35,651 nucleotides of DNA from an uncultured Clostridia bacterium (GTDB lineage Bacteria > Bacillota > Clostridia > TANB77 > CAG-508), in contig CAKOVK010000015.1 of assembly GCA_934121925.1 (NCBI GenBank), positions 1 through 35,651 on the forward strand, in the 5' to 3' direction. The notes under the pieces were generated by a model. The model did no database searches and was not told the origin of the DNA. It saw nothing but the letters and a program-made list of their open reading frames with translations. Both the position numbers and the translations under genes were made by a program. Shown here piece by piece: positions 25,388 through 32,554 of the stretch (position 1 is the first letter of the stretch; each line of letters opens with the position of its first letter).

Positions 25388-25428
25388 AAAAAAGAAAGAA
25401 TATTGTAAAAAAATATTCTTTCTTTTTT
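25388..25428 (+). terminator. Terminator after the lipoprotein gene
   Basis: A 17-bp perfect stem, AAAAAAGAAAGAATATT with AATATTCTTTCTTTTTT, and a 7-base loop; the right arm provides the T-run. Confidence 0.85.
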
Positions 25429-25572
25429 AGCTCAAAATCTTATTTCATTATAGCATTAAATTTAGTAAATATCAAATACTAAAATTATATAAATTAGTAA
25501 AAAAATAAGAGAATATTAAAGATAAATACAGCTTTATAATAGAAAAATATTTTATTTAAACAATTAGTATCA
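25429..25572. other. Intergenic AT-rich stretch
   Basis: No supported gene or RNA; it separates the lipoprotein terminator from the 6S RNA promoter. Confidence 0.4.
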
Positions 25573-25601
25573 TTGTAAAGTTACTTAGCATATGATAATA
25601 T
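25573..25601 (+). promoter_or_regulatory. Candidate promoter of 6S RNA
   Basis: TTGTAA (25573-25578), 17 bases, TAATAT (25596-25601). A start near 25608 lies about 20 bases before the closing stem, leaving a short 5' tail that may be trimmed. Confidence 0.5.
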
Positions 25602-25630
25602 AAATACAACAATAAACAAGTTAATAATTT

Positions 25631-25826
25631 TCCCTGCGTAGTGCGTAAGGACTGAATTTTTAGAACCAACAGATAAGGAAAGGGAGCTTAGAACTCTGAA
25701 TATGGCGTGCATGCTTACACTTTAATTAGTAGTAAGAAGCCCACAAATGTTTAGGAGAGCACCCACCTGTGTAAGAGCAGGTCCTTAAAAATTCTTATAC
25801 CGACGGCTAAGGCGGGGCATTTTTTT
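25631..25826 (+). ncRNA. ssrS: 6S RNA (SsrS), RNA polymerase regulator
   Basis: About 195 bases, much richer in GC than the surroundings. CCCTGC at the 5' end pairs with GCGGGG at the 3' end, followed by a T-run. The inner stem AAGGACTGAATTTTTA pairs with TAAAAATT...GGTCCTT. The middle holds GCGTGCATGCTTAC, AGTAAGAAGCCCAC and CACCCACCTGTG. These words parallel the GAGCATGCTCGG...AGAAGCC...ACATTCACCTTG order of E. coli 6S RNA, around the open central bubble that mimics a promoter and binds sigma-A polymerase. Called from primary motifs and pairing only. Confidence 0.75.
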
Positions 25827-25850
25827 ATTAAATTAAAAAAGAGTTAAGAA

Positions 25851-25908
25851 ATAAAAATGAAGAGTGAAGAATAAACTAAGCTTTATACCATTCACTTTTC
25901 ATTTTTAT
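25851..25908. repeat. 18-bp imperfect inverted repeat
   Basis: ATAAAAATGAAGAGTGAA (25851-25868) pairs with TTCACTTTTCATTTTTAT (25891-25908), one G-T pair, 22-base loop. It may be a terminator or a small repeat element. The 160 bases after it hold GGGAGG-rich sequence with no gene I can support. Confidence 0.5.
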
Positions 25909-26070
25909 TATTGTGTAGGAAAAATCGAAGACTTTTACACATACAACAAGATTAGGGAGGGCTTGCCTTAAATAAGGGAGGTAAGGTGTTTTGCAATTAT
26001 GTCTTGCTCCTTTATCTAAGGGACTGCATTTACATAGTAACATAGAGGCGAATTTGATACTAAAAGTATG

Positions 26071-26099
26071 TTGTAAAAGAACATAAAATATGGTATATT
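26071..26099 (+). promoter_or_regulatory. SigA promoter of the radical SAM gene
   Basis: TTGTAA (26071-26076), 17 bases, TATATT (26094-26099) preceded by ATGG. The leader is about 65 bases. Confidence 0.65.
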
Positions 26100-26171
26100 A
26101 AAATCGAAGAATGATAAATGGAGAATAATTAATATAAGTGATATAAAAGACTTAAATAAGGTGGAATAAAA

Positions 26172-27260
26172 ATGTTAAAAAAAATATATAAATTAGGCGA
26201 ATTAGCTTTAATGAAGAACTATAAAGAGCAAGAAAGAGAAAAACATACATTAATTGATTTATTCTGGGAATGTACTTTAACTTGTAATGCTAAATGTAAG
26301 CATTGCGGAAGTAGTGCCGAAAAGAAAAAATATGATGGAGAATTGACAACAGAAGAAATTAAATCAGCATTTAAGCAAATTGCAAATGATATGGATGCAA
26401 CTGAGATACTAATAAATGTTACAGGCGGAGAACCTTTGGTTAGACAAGATTTGTGTGAAGTAATGGAGTATGCAACAAATGTGTTAGGCTTTCATTGGGG
26501 AATGACTACAAATGGAATTTTATTAAATGACAAGAATATTGAAAAATTAAAAAAAGCAAATATGGAAACTATTTCAATAAGTATAGATGGTTTAGAAAAA
26601 ACTCACGATAGTTTTAGGGGCGTTCCAGGTTCTTATAAAACGATAATCAATAATATAAAAAAATTAAAAAAGGCTAATTTTGTAAAACATCTCCAAGTTA
26701 CAACAGTATTTCACAAACAAAATATTAATCAGTTAGAGGAGTTATACAATGTAATGTTGGATTTAAATTTAGATTCTTGGAGATTAGTGTCAATGGATCC
26801 AATAGGAAGAGCAAATGAAAATAATGATTTATTGCTTAATGGAAAAGAAATAAGAGAATTGCTTGACTTTATTAAATCAAAGAAAAATGATAAAAGACTA
26901 GACCTTACATATGGTTGCCCTGGATTTTTAGGATTAGATTACGAGAAGGAAGTTAGAAAAAGTTATTTTTTTTGTAGAACTGGAATAAGTATTGCAAGTA
27001 TTTTATACAATGGTGATTTATTTATTTGCCCTAACGTACCTAGAATAAAAAGATTTATACAAGGAAATATTAGAACAGATAATTTTAAAGAGGTATGGAA
27101 TAGCAAGTATAAAGAGTTTAGAAATAAAAACAGGACAAAATGCGAAGAATGCGGCAAATGTGAACAATGGGAATATTGTTTAGGAGGAGCTTTTCATACT
27201 TGGAATTTTATTGACAATAAGCAAAATAAGTGTACTTATAATATGATTAATGAAATGTAG
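26172..27260 (+). CDS. Radical SAM/SPASM-domain protein
   Basis: 362 residues. The radical SAM cluster motif is C38-x3-C42-x2-C45 (CNAKCKHCGS), with INVTGGEPLVR and MTTNGILL as the SAM-binding strands. The C-terminal SPASM region has CRTG, FICPN and the cluster KCEECGKCEQWEYCLGG, binding auxiliary Fe-S clusters. Enzymes of this build mature ribosomal peptides, act as sulfatase activators or catalyse related oxidations. A small membrane protein follows 9 bases later and might be a substrate or partner; no obvious precursor peptide is seen. TAAGGTGG binding site. Confidence 0.85.
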   Translation: MLKKIYKLGELALMKNYKEQEREKHTLIDLFWECTLTCNAKCKHCGSSAEKKKYDGELTTEEIKSAFKQIANDMDATEILINVTGGEPLVRQDLCEVMEYATNVLGFHWGMTTNGILLNDKNIEKLKKANMETISISIDGLEKTHDSFRGVPGSYKTIINNIKKLKKANFVKHLQVTTVFHKQNINQLEELYNVMLDLNLDSWRLVSMDPIGRANENNDLLLNGKEIRELLDFIKSKKNDKRLDLTYGCPGFLGLDYEKEVRKSYFFCRTGISIASILYNGDLFICPNVPRIKRFIQGNIRTDNFKEVWNSKYKEFRNKNRTKCEECGKCEQWEYCLGGAFHTWNFIDNKQNKCTYNMINEM

Positions 27261-27269
27261 GAGGTATTT

Positions 27270-27599
27270 ATGAAATTAATTGAAAGAATAAAAAAAGATT
27301 TAATAGGATTAGGAACATTTTTATTAACAACATCAACAAAAGTATTTGCAAAAGATAGTTGGGAGATACAACCTGACTATGGAGTATATAACGTTAAAGA
27401 AATTCCTGTTAATACGTCATTAAAATATAAGATATGGAATATTTGCAGGATATATGTTATCCCGATAGTATTATTAATAGGAATAATAATTTATTTTAAG
27501 AAAAGTAAAAGCAGTAAAAAGAAGAAAATATTAGTAACAATTGGAATTATTTCTATAACTGCAATATTATATTTTATAATTAATAAAATTATATACTAA
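27270..27599 (+). CDS. 109-residue membrane protein next to the radical SAM gene
   Basis: Begins with KLIERIKKDLIGLGTFLLTT, a signal-like helix ending KVFAKDSW, then a short soluble loop with WEIQPDYGVYNVKEIP, and two more hydrophobic helices (about 60-75 and 88-107) separated by a Lys/Ser-rich loop. AGGAGGTATTT upstream. It is very close to the radical SAM gene and likely cotranscribed. The function is unknown. Confidence 0.65.
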   Translation: MKLIERIKKDLIGLGTFLLTTSTKVFAKDSWEIQPDYGVYNVKEIPVNTSLKYKIWNICRIYVIPIVLLIGIIIYFKKSKSSKKKKILVTIGIISITAILYFIINKIIY

Positions 27600-27635
27600 T
27601 TAACCTAAAATGTATAAAAGAGTAAGGATAGAAAA

Positions 27636-28511
27636 ATGAGTATAAAGCAAGAATTAATAAATGCAATAAAAATATTAAAGGAAAATAATATAGAAGAACC
27701 AAGCCTAAAAGCAAGAATGATATTAGCAAATATTTTAAAACAGTCAAAGGAATATTTGCTAATTCATGAAGAAGAGGAATTAAGTTTAAATGATATAAAA
27801 AGATATGAGGAAGAGATTAAAAAATTAGCAAGTAATGTTCCAATACAATATATAATAAACAAGCAGGAGTTTATGGGACTAAATTTTTATGTAGATGAAA
27901 ATGTATTGATACCACAGCCAGATACAGAAATATTAGTAGAAGAAGTAATAAATATGTGTAGGAATATTAATTGTAGCGAACCTGAAAAAACTATAAAGGT
28001 ACTAGACCTATGCACTGGTAGTGGATCAATAGGAGTATCAATTGCAAAAAATATAAAAAAATGTGAAATAACTCTTTCAGATATTAGTTATGATGCGCTA
28101 GAAATTGCACAAAAAAATTCCGCAGAAGTCACTGGAGACACTCAAAATAATAAAATCAAAATTATTCAATCAGATCTTTTTGAAAAGATAGAAGAAAAAT
28201 TTGATATTATTGTTTCAAATCCACCATATATAGAAACCAAAACAATACAAACATTAGATAAAGAAGTACAAATGGAGCCAAGAATTGCATTAGATGGTGG
28301 GGAAGATGGTTTGGATTTGTACAGAAGAATAATAAAAGAAGCATACAAGTATTTATATAATAATGGAATTTTGGCACTAGAAATAGGTTATAATCAGAAA
28401 GATAGAGTAATAAATTTATTAAAAGAAAGTAATATGTATAAAGAAATATATTCTAAAAAAGATTTATCAAATATTGATAGAATTATGGTATGTAGAAAAA
28501 GGAGTAATTAA
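27636..28511 (+). CDS. prmC: Peptide chain release factor N5-glutamine methyltransferase
   Basis: 291 residues. Methylates the Gln of the GGQ motif in RF1 and RF2. The N-terminal helical domain is followed by VLDLCTGSGSIGVSIA (SAM-binding) and the NPPY motif at 195-198 (VSNPPYIETKTI), then EPRIALDGGEDGLDLYRRI, a signature of PrmC. AGTAAGGAT upstream. It is usually found beside prfA, which is not in the window. whiA begins 2 bases after its stop. Confidence 0.95.
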   Translation: MSIKQELINAIKILKENNIEEPSLKARMILANILKQSKEYLLIHEEEELSLNDIKRYEEEIKKLASNVPIQYIINKQEFMGLNFYVDENVLIPQPDTEILVEEVINMCRNINCSEPEKTIKVLDLCTGSGSIGVSIAKNIKKCEITLSDISYDALEIAQKNSAEVTGDTQNNKIKIIQSDLFEKIEEKFDIIVSNPPYIETKTIQTLDKEVQMEPRIALDGGEDGLDLYRRIIKEAYKYLYNNGILALEIGYNQKDRVINLLKESNMYKEIYSKKDLSNIDRIMVCRKRSN

Positions 28512-28512
28512 A

Positions 28513-29145
28513 ATGTCATTTTCTTCGGATTTAAGAGAAGAATTAATTGAATTAAAAATGTGGGATAATAATAGTAGCTTAAAACAAGATGAACAATTAA
28601 GTAGGCTATTAATAAGAGAAGCTTTTATAAAAAAAGGCTTTATTAATGATCCAAACAAAGACTATCATTTGGAAATATTGTTTAACAGCAAAGAAAAGGC
28701 AGAGCAATTAAAAGAAATAATTCAAAATTTTGGAATAAATATAAAATTTACAAAAAAGAATTCAAATTATATGTTATACCTTAAAGATGGAGAAGAAATA
28801 TCATCTTTTTTAGCATTAATAGGAGCTAACAAATCTGTAATAAAATTTGAAGAAATAAGAGTTATGAAAGAAACAAGGAACAACATAAATAGATTGGTAA
28901 ATTGCGAAACGGCAAACCTAAATAAAATAATTGATGCATCTGTAAGACAAATAAATGCAATAGAAAAATTAAAAAAAGAAAAAAAATTTGAAAATTTACC
29001 AGAAAATTTAAAAGAATTAGCAGAGCTAAGAATAAAGAATCCAGAAGCAAGTTATCAAGAACTTGGAGCTATGCTAAAAGAGCCAATAGGAAAATCAGGA
29101 GTAAGCCATAGACTAGAAAAAATAATAAAAATTGCAGAAGAATAA
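28513..29145 (+). CDS. whiA: Shortened WhiA-family regulator
   Basis: 210 residues from ATG 28513 (AAAGGAG just before, inside the prmC end). It begins MSFSSDLREEL as WhiA does, then goes straight to REAFIKKGFINDPNKDYHLEI, the equivalent of the second LAGLIDADG half (normally RGAFLAGGSVSDP...YHLEI). The C-terminal part is typical: NRLVNCETANLNKIIDASVRQI, ENLPENLKELAELRIKNPEASYQELG and the helix-turn-helix IGKSGVSHRLEKI. About 100 residues of the usual 310 are missing internally near the N-terminus. A DNA-binding regulator linked to division in Firmicutes. Overlaps the possible upstream start of hemW. Confidence 0.85.
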   Translation: MSFSSDLREELIELKMWDNNSSLKQDEQLSRLLIREAFIKKGFINDPNKDYHLEILFNSKEKAEQLKEIIQNFGINIKFTKKNSNYMLYLKDGEEISSFLALIGANKSVIKFEEIRVMKETRNNINRLVNCETANLNKIIDASVRQINAIEKLKKEKKFENLPENLKELAELRIKNPEASYQELGAMLKEPIGKSGVSHRLEKIIKIAEE

Positions 29146-29165
29146 TGAGAATGGAGATAAGAAAT

Positions 29166-30290
29166 ATGAAAGAGTTAGGCATATATGTACATATACCTTT
29201 TTGCAAAAGAAAATGTGCTTACTGTGATTTTATATCATTTTCAGGAAAAGCTAGATTAATAGAAAAATATGTAGAAGCATTAAAAAGAGAAATAAATGAA
29301 TATAAAATTAGCAAAGAGGATTATGTAGTAAAAACAATATATTTCGGAGGAGGAACTCCTTCATTTATTGAAAGCAAATATACTGTAGAAATACTTGAAG
29401 CAATAAAAGAAAAATTTAATATTTCTAAGAATGCGGAAATTACAATAGAGATTAATCCAGGAACTGTAACAGAGGAAAAACTAAAAGATTACTATGAGGT
29501 CGGAATAAATAGAATAAGTTTCGGACTTCAATCTACAAACAGTCAGCTTCTAAAGCTGGTTGGCAGAATTCACAGTTATTCAAGCTTTTTAGAAGGGTAT
29601 AATTTAGCTAGAAAAACAGGATTTAAAAATATAAATGTAGATTTAATGATAGGATTACCAGTTCAAACGTTGAAAGATGTGCAAAAAGATTTAAGCAGAA
29701 TAATAGAATTAAATCCAGAACATGTATCTGTATATTCTTTAATTGTAGAAGAAGGAACAAGAATAGAAGAAAAAATAAAAAATAAAGAATTATATTTGCC
29801 GTCGGAAAAATTAGAAAGAAAAATGTACTGGGAAGTGAAGAAAAAATTAGAAGAGGCGGGATATATTCATTATGAAATATCTAATTTTGCAAAGGCAGGA
29901 TATGAATCGAAACATAACTTAAGCTGTTGGAACCAAGAAGAATATTTAGGATTTGGACTTGCGGCACATTCATATTTTAATAATGCAAGATATTCAAATA
30001 CAGATAATTTTGAGGAATATTTTGATTTGCCAGAGAACAGTAAAATAATACATGAAAGACAAACAGATGAAGACAAACAAAAAGAATTTATGCTTCTAGG
30101 ATTAAGAAAAATAGAAGGTGTAGTAATATCTGATTTTAAAAATAAATTTATAGAAAATCCAATTTATCTATATAGAGAAACACTAAATAAATTAGTAACG
30201 CAAGGACTAATTGAAGTTGATATAGATTCCATAAAACTAACTAATAGAGGAATAGATTTAGCAAATTTAGTGTGGGAAGAATTTGTGTGA
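29166..30290 (+). CDS. hemW: HemW-type radical SAM heme chaperone
   Basis: 374 residues from ATG 29166, chosen because GGAGA lies 7 bases upstream; ATG 29145 overlapping the whiA stop is weaker. Motif C13-x3-C17-x2-C20 (HIPFCKRKCAYCDF), then TIYFGGGTPSF, NPGTVTEEKL, GINRISFGLQS and VDLMIGLPVQT, all as in HemW/HemN-like proteins; the C-terminal HemN domain follows. HemW is a heme-binding chaperone rather than coproporphyrinogen oxidase. Three Cys in the motif (no CxxxCxxCxC) favour HemW over HemN. Confidence 0.9.
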   Translation: MKELGIYVHIPFCKRKCAYCDFISFSGKARLIEKYVEALKREINEYKISKEDYVVKTIYFGGGTPSFIESKYTVEILEAIKEKFNISKNAEITIEINPGTVTEEKLKDYYEVGINRISFGLQSTNSQLLKLVGRIHSYSSFLEGYNLARKTGFKNINVDLMIGLPVQTLKDVQKDLSRIIELNPEHVSVYSLIVEEGTRIEEKIKNKELYLPSEKLERKMYWEVKKKLEEAGYIHYEISNFAKAGYESKHNLSCWNQEEYLGFGLAAHSYFNNARYSNTDNFEEYFDLPENSKIIHERQTDEDKQKEFMLLGLRKIEGVVISDFKNKFIENPIYLYRETLNKLVTQGLIEVDIDSIKLTNRGIDLANLVWEEFV

Positions 30291-30341
30291 TAGAATTTCT
30301 TAGAACAGATTCTAAAAAAATCTTAAAAACTGGATATAAAT

Positions 30342-30392
30342 AGGCTAGAACAAGGAACAATTTTAAGTTGCCATGGTCTAGCCTTATTTTTA
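30342..30392 (+). terminator. Probable terminator after hemW
   Basis: AGGCTAGA pairs with TCTAGCCT across a 27-base loop, followed by TATTTTTAA. Confidence 0.55.
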
Positions 30393-30397
30393 ATTAG

Positions 30398-30426
30398 TAG
30401 ACACAAATAATGTATTGTGCTATAAT
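30398..30426 (+). promoter_or_regulatory. SigA promoter of the GNAT-Thg1 gene
   Basis: TAGACA (30398-30403), 17 bases, perfect TATAAT (30421-30426). The start near 30433 gives a leader of about 140 bases. Confidence 0.55.
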
Positions 30427-30434
30427 CAAGCTAG

Positions 30435-30546
30435 ATGCAATATTTATGTATTGGAACTTAATCCACGAAATTTGTTAAAGAACTAATATATTAAAATATT
30501 AGTATATTGCATTAATATTAAGAGAGAATCAACTCTCTTAATATTA
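30435..30546 (+). promoter_or_regulatory. Structured leader before the GNAT-Thg1 gene
   Basis: ATGCAATAT (30435-30443) can pair with ATATTGCAT (30504-30512), enclosing a hairpin ACTAATAT/ATATTAGT (30482-30503). Immediately after is a perfect 14-bp hairpin with AAGAGAG/CTCTCTT (30513-30546). No T-box or known riboswitch motif is seen. The last hairpin lacks a clean U-run. This could regulate the gene, or be chance pairing in AT-rich DNA. Confidence 0.4.
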
Positions 30547-30572
30547 TTAATTTAAATAGGTATGGGTATAAT

Positions 30573-31779
30573 ATGCAAGAAAAATATTTATTAAAAGTTG
30601 ATGAAGAAAAAGTAGTTATAATTAAGGAATACACCGAAGACTATAGAGATAAAGTAATAGATTTTTTAATAGAAGTAGCAATAAATGAATTTGGTTTTGA
30701 AGAATGGAGAGATTATTTTAATAAAGCAGAATTTCTTAAATTTGATAAATCAAAGGAAAATTTTTGGATTGCTGTAGATAGTTATAATAATGTTGTAGGC
30801 ACAATAGGAATAATAAATGATACAATTTCAAATACTGCAAAATTACATAGCCTATATGTAAAAAAACAATATAGAAAAAAGGGAATTGCTACAATTTTAT
30901 ATGATTATAGTTTACGATTTGCAGAAGAAAGTAAATATAAAAGTATTATATTACACACATATATAAACTTTAGTGAAGCTGTTAAATTTTATAAAAGAAA
31001 ACGGATTTAAATTAAGTAATGATATAAAAAGTAAAGATGGAGCTTGGTACATAAAAAACATAGAAATAAACAATAGTTATATTTGGAAGGATTATTTTGC
31101 TAATTTAAGAAATAAATACAGTATGAGAGTCAGTATAAAGCGCCCTTTAGTAATTAATTTAGATGGCAAAGGACTTACTAATAATAAATTTTTTAGCTTA
31201 ATGGATAATACAAAAGGTGGCTTTATAGATATTATGGAAAGAACAGTGCAATATTTTACAAAAAAATATAATTGTATGTCTATATTTGGTACAGATGAAG
31301 TTAGCTTTATTTTTGAAAATCCATTATCAATTATAGAAGATTTAAATTCAGATTTGAATACAAAATCAGATGAGATAATATCGATGTTCTCACAATATTT
31401 TTTTGAATATTTTAATAGCATTAATAAAAAAGAAAATGTTTTTTGGCATGGAGAATGCTTTTCAATTCCAAGCGATAAAATGAATTCATATATTAAATAT
31501 AAAAGTGGTGCAATTAAAAATGTTATAACAACATATTTTTTAAAGAAAAATGGTGTGGTAAATGCAGGAAGAATAAAATTACCAGAAAAAATAAAAATGT
31601 GCAAAGAGTATGATTTATACGATAAAACACTAAAAAATATAGAAAATGGAATATTATATTTAAATGGAGATAGGATTGATATTCAGGAATATTTGAATGG
31701 AAATATAAAAAAAATAGAAACTTTAGAAAAAAATGAAAATTTAGATTATTTTGATATAACTCAATGGGATGAAGAATAG
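30573..31779 (+). CDS. GNAT acetyltransferase fused to a Thg1-like domain, read through a +1 shift at CGG
   Basis: Composite of 402 residues. Frame 0 encodes a GNAT domain with LHSLYVKKQYRKKGIATILYDY, the acetyl-CoA loop, and ends at EAVKFYKRK before CGG at 31002 and a stop at 31010. Skipping one base gives KFYKRKGFKLSND...DGAWYIKN, the expected last GNAT strands. The rest to TAG 31779 looks like Thg1 (tRNA-His guanylyltransferase, 3'-5' polymerase): VINLDGKGLT with Asp197 and FGTDEVSFIF with Asp241-Glu242, the two metal sites in Thg1 spacing (44 versus 47), then a KYKSGAIKNVITTYF segment near the C-terminal helix. The Thg1 call rests on these motifs only. The fusion is unusual, and the joint lies at the shift. 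Confidence 0.7.
31002..31005 (+). other. +1 frameshift site CGGA in the GNAT-Thg1 gene
   Basis: In-frame codon 144 is CGG after AAA. Skipping C gives KGF; skipping an A instead gives NGF, the commoner GNAT form. Confidence 0.75.
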
Positions 31780-31789
31780 GAGAATTTTA

Positions 31790-32554
31790 ATGCCAAAATT
31801 TTTTGTAAAAACTGAACAATTAAATGATAATAAAATAACAATAGTAGGAGAAGATGTAAAACATATTAAGAATGTTTTAAGATTAAAAGTAGATGATAAT
31901 ATACAAATATGTAATTTAGAAACATCAATAAATTATACTTGCGGAATTTCTAAAATAAATAGTGATAATATAGAATGTATAATATTTAATGAAACTAGTT
32001 CTAATTGTGAATCTAATGTGCAAATTAGCATATTTCAAGGTTTACCAAAAACTGATAAAATGGAATTAATAATTCAGAAAAGTGTTGAACTAGGAGCATA
32101 TGAAATTACACCAATAGAAATGAAAAGATGTGTTGTAAAGTTTGATGAAAAAACAAAGAACAAAAAAATAGAAAGATGGCAAAAAATTTCAGAAGTTGCT
32201 GCAAAGCAAAGTGGAAGAGACATTGTGCCTAAAGTTAATGATATTATAAATGTCAAAAATGTTTGTAATTTAATCCAAAATTATGATATAGTATTATTGG
32301 CTTATGAAAATGAGCAAACCAATACATTAAAAGATGAACTATTAAAAATAAAGAATAAAATTAGTAACAAAATAAATATAGGAATTATAATAGGTCCAGA
32401 GGGTGGAATAGATAAAGAAGAAGTAGAATTGTTAAAAAATAGTGGCGCAAAAGTAATAACTTTGGGGAAACGAATTCTAAGAACAGAAACAGTAGCATTG
32501 GCAATGACAAGTGTTATAATGTATGAACTAGAAGATTTAGGAGGAAATATATAA
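31790..32554 (+). CDS. rsmE: 16S rRNA (uracil1498-N3)-methyltransferase
   Basis: 254 residues from ATG 31790, behind AGGAGA; an ATG at 31769 lies inside the upstream gene and lacks a binding site. SPOUT-class methyltransferase acting on U1498 of 16S rRNA. The N-terminal PUA-like domain ends near 70; the SPOUT knot has IGIIIGPEGGIDKEEVELL (GPEGG from 202) and LGKRILRTETVALA. The family's LPKTDKMELIIQKSVELGA segment is present. It follows the fusion gene by 10 bases. Confidence 0.95.
   Translation: MPKFFVKTEQLNDNKITIVGEDVKHIKNVLRLKVDDNIQICNLETSINYTCGISKINSDNIECIIFNETSSNCESNVQISIFQGLPKTDKMELIIQKSVELGAYEITPIEMKRCVVKFDEKTKNKKIERWQKISEVAAKQSGRDIVPKVNDIINVKNVCNLIQNYDIVLLAYENEQTNTLKDELLKIKNKISNKINIGIIIGPEGGIDKEEVELLKNSGAKVITLGKRILRTETVALAMTSVIMYELEDLGGNI

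Noticed and set aside
25827..26070. T-box or riboswitch before the radical SAM gene
   Set aside because: Some GGGAGG-rich segments could pair, but no T-box GGTGG or known aptamer core was found, and the promoter at 26071 lies downstream of it.
28474..29145. Upstream start of whiA at 28474
   Set aside because: It lies inside prmC without a binding site, while ATG 28513 gives the family start MSFSS.
7870..31005. Random sequencing or assembly errors as the cause of all breaks
   Set aside because: The breaks are not at homopolymers, all have the same CGGA context, occur on both strands and only as one extra base. A base-calling artefact tied to a modified motif cannot be fully excluded without independent reads, so it is kept as the main test.
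7870..31005. P-site tRNA slippage or prfB-like frameshifting
   Set aside because: Codons before the sites share no slippery property, there is no Shine-Dalgarno-like stimulator just upstream and no stop codon at the shift.
30973..31779. Separate Thg1-like gene starting at GTG 30973
   Set aside because: The GTG lacks a ribosome binding site and its first residues are an out-of-frame reading of the GNAT domain; GNAT strands continue past the break in the shifted frame.
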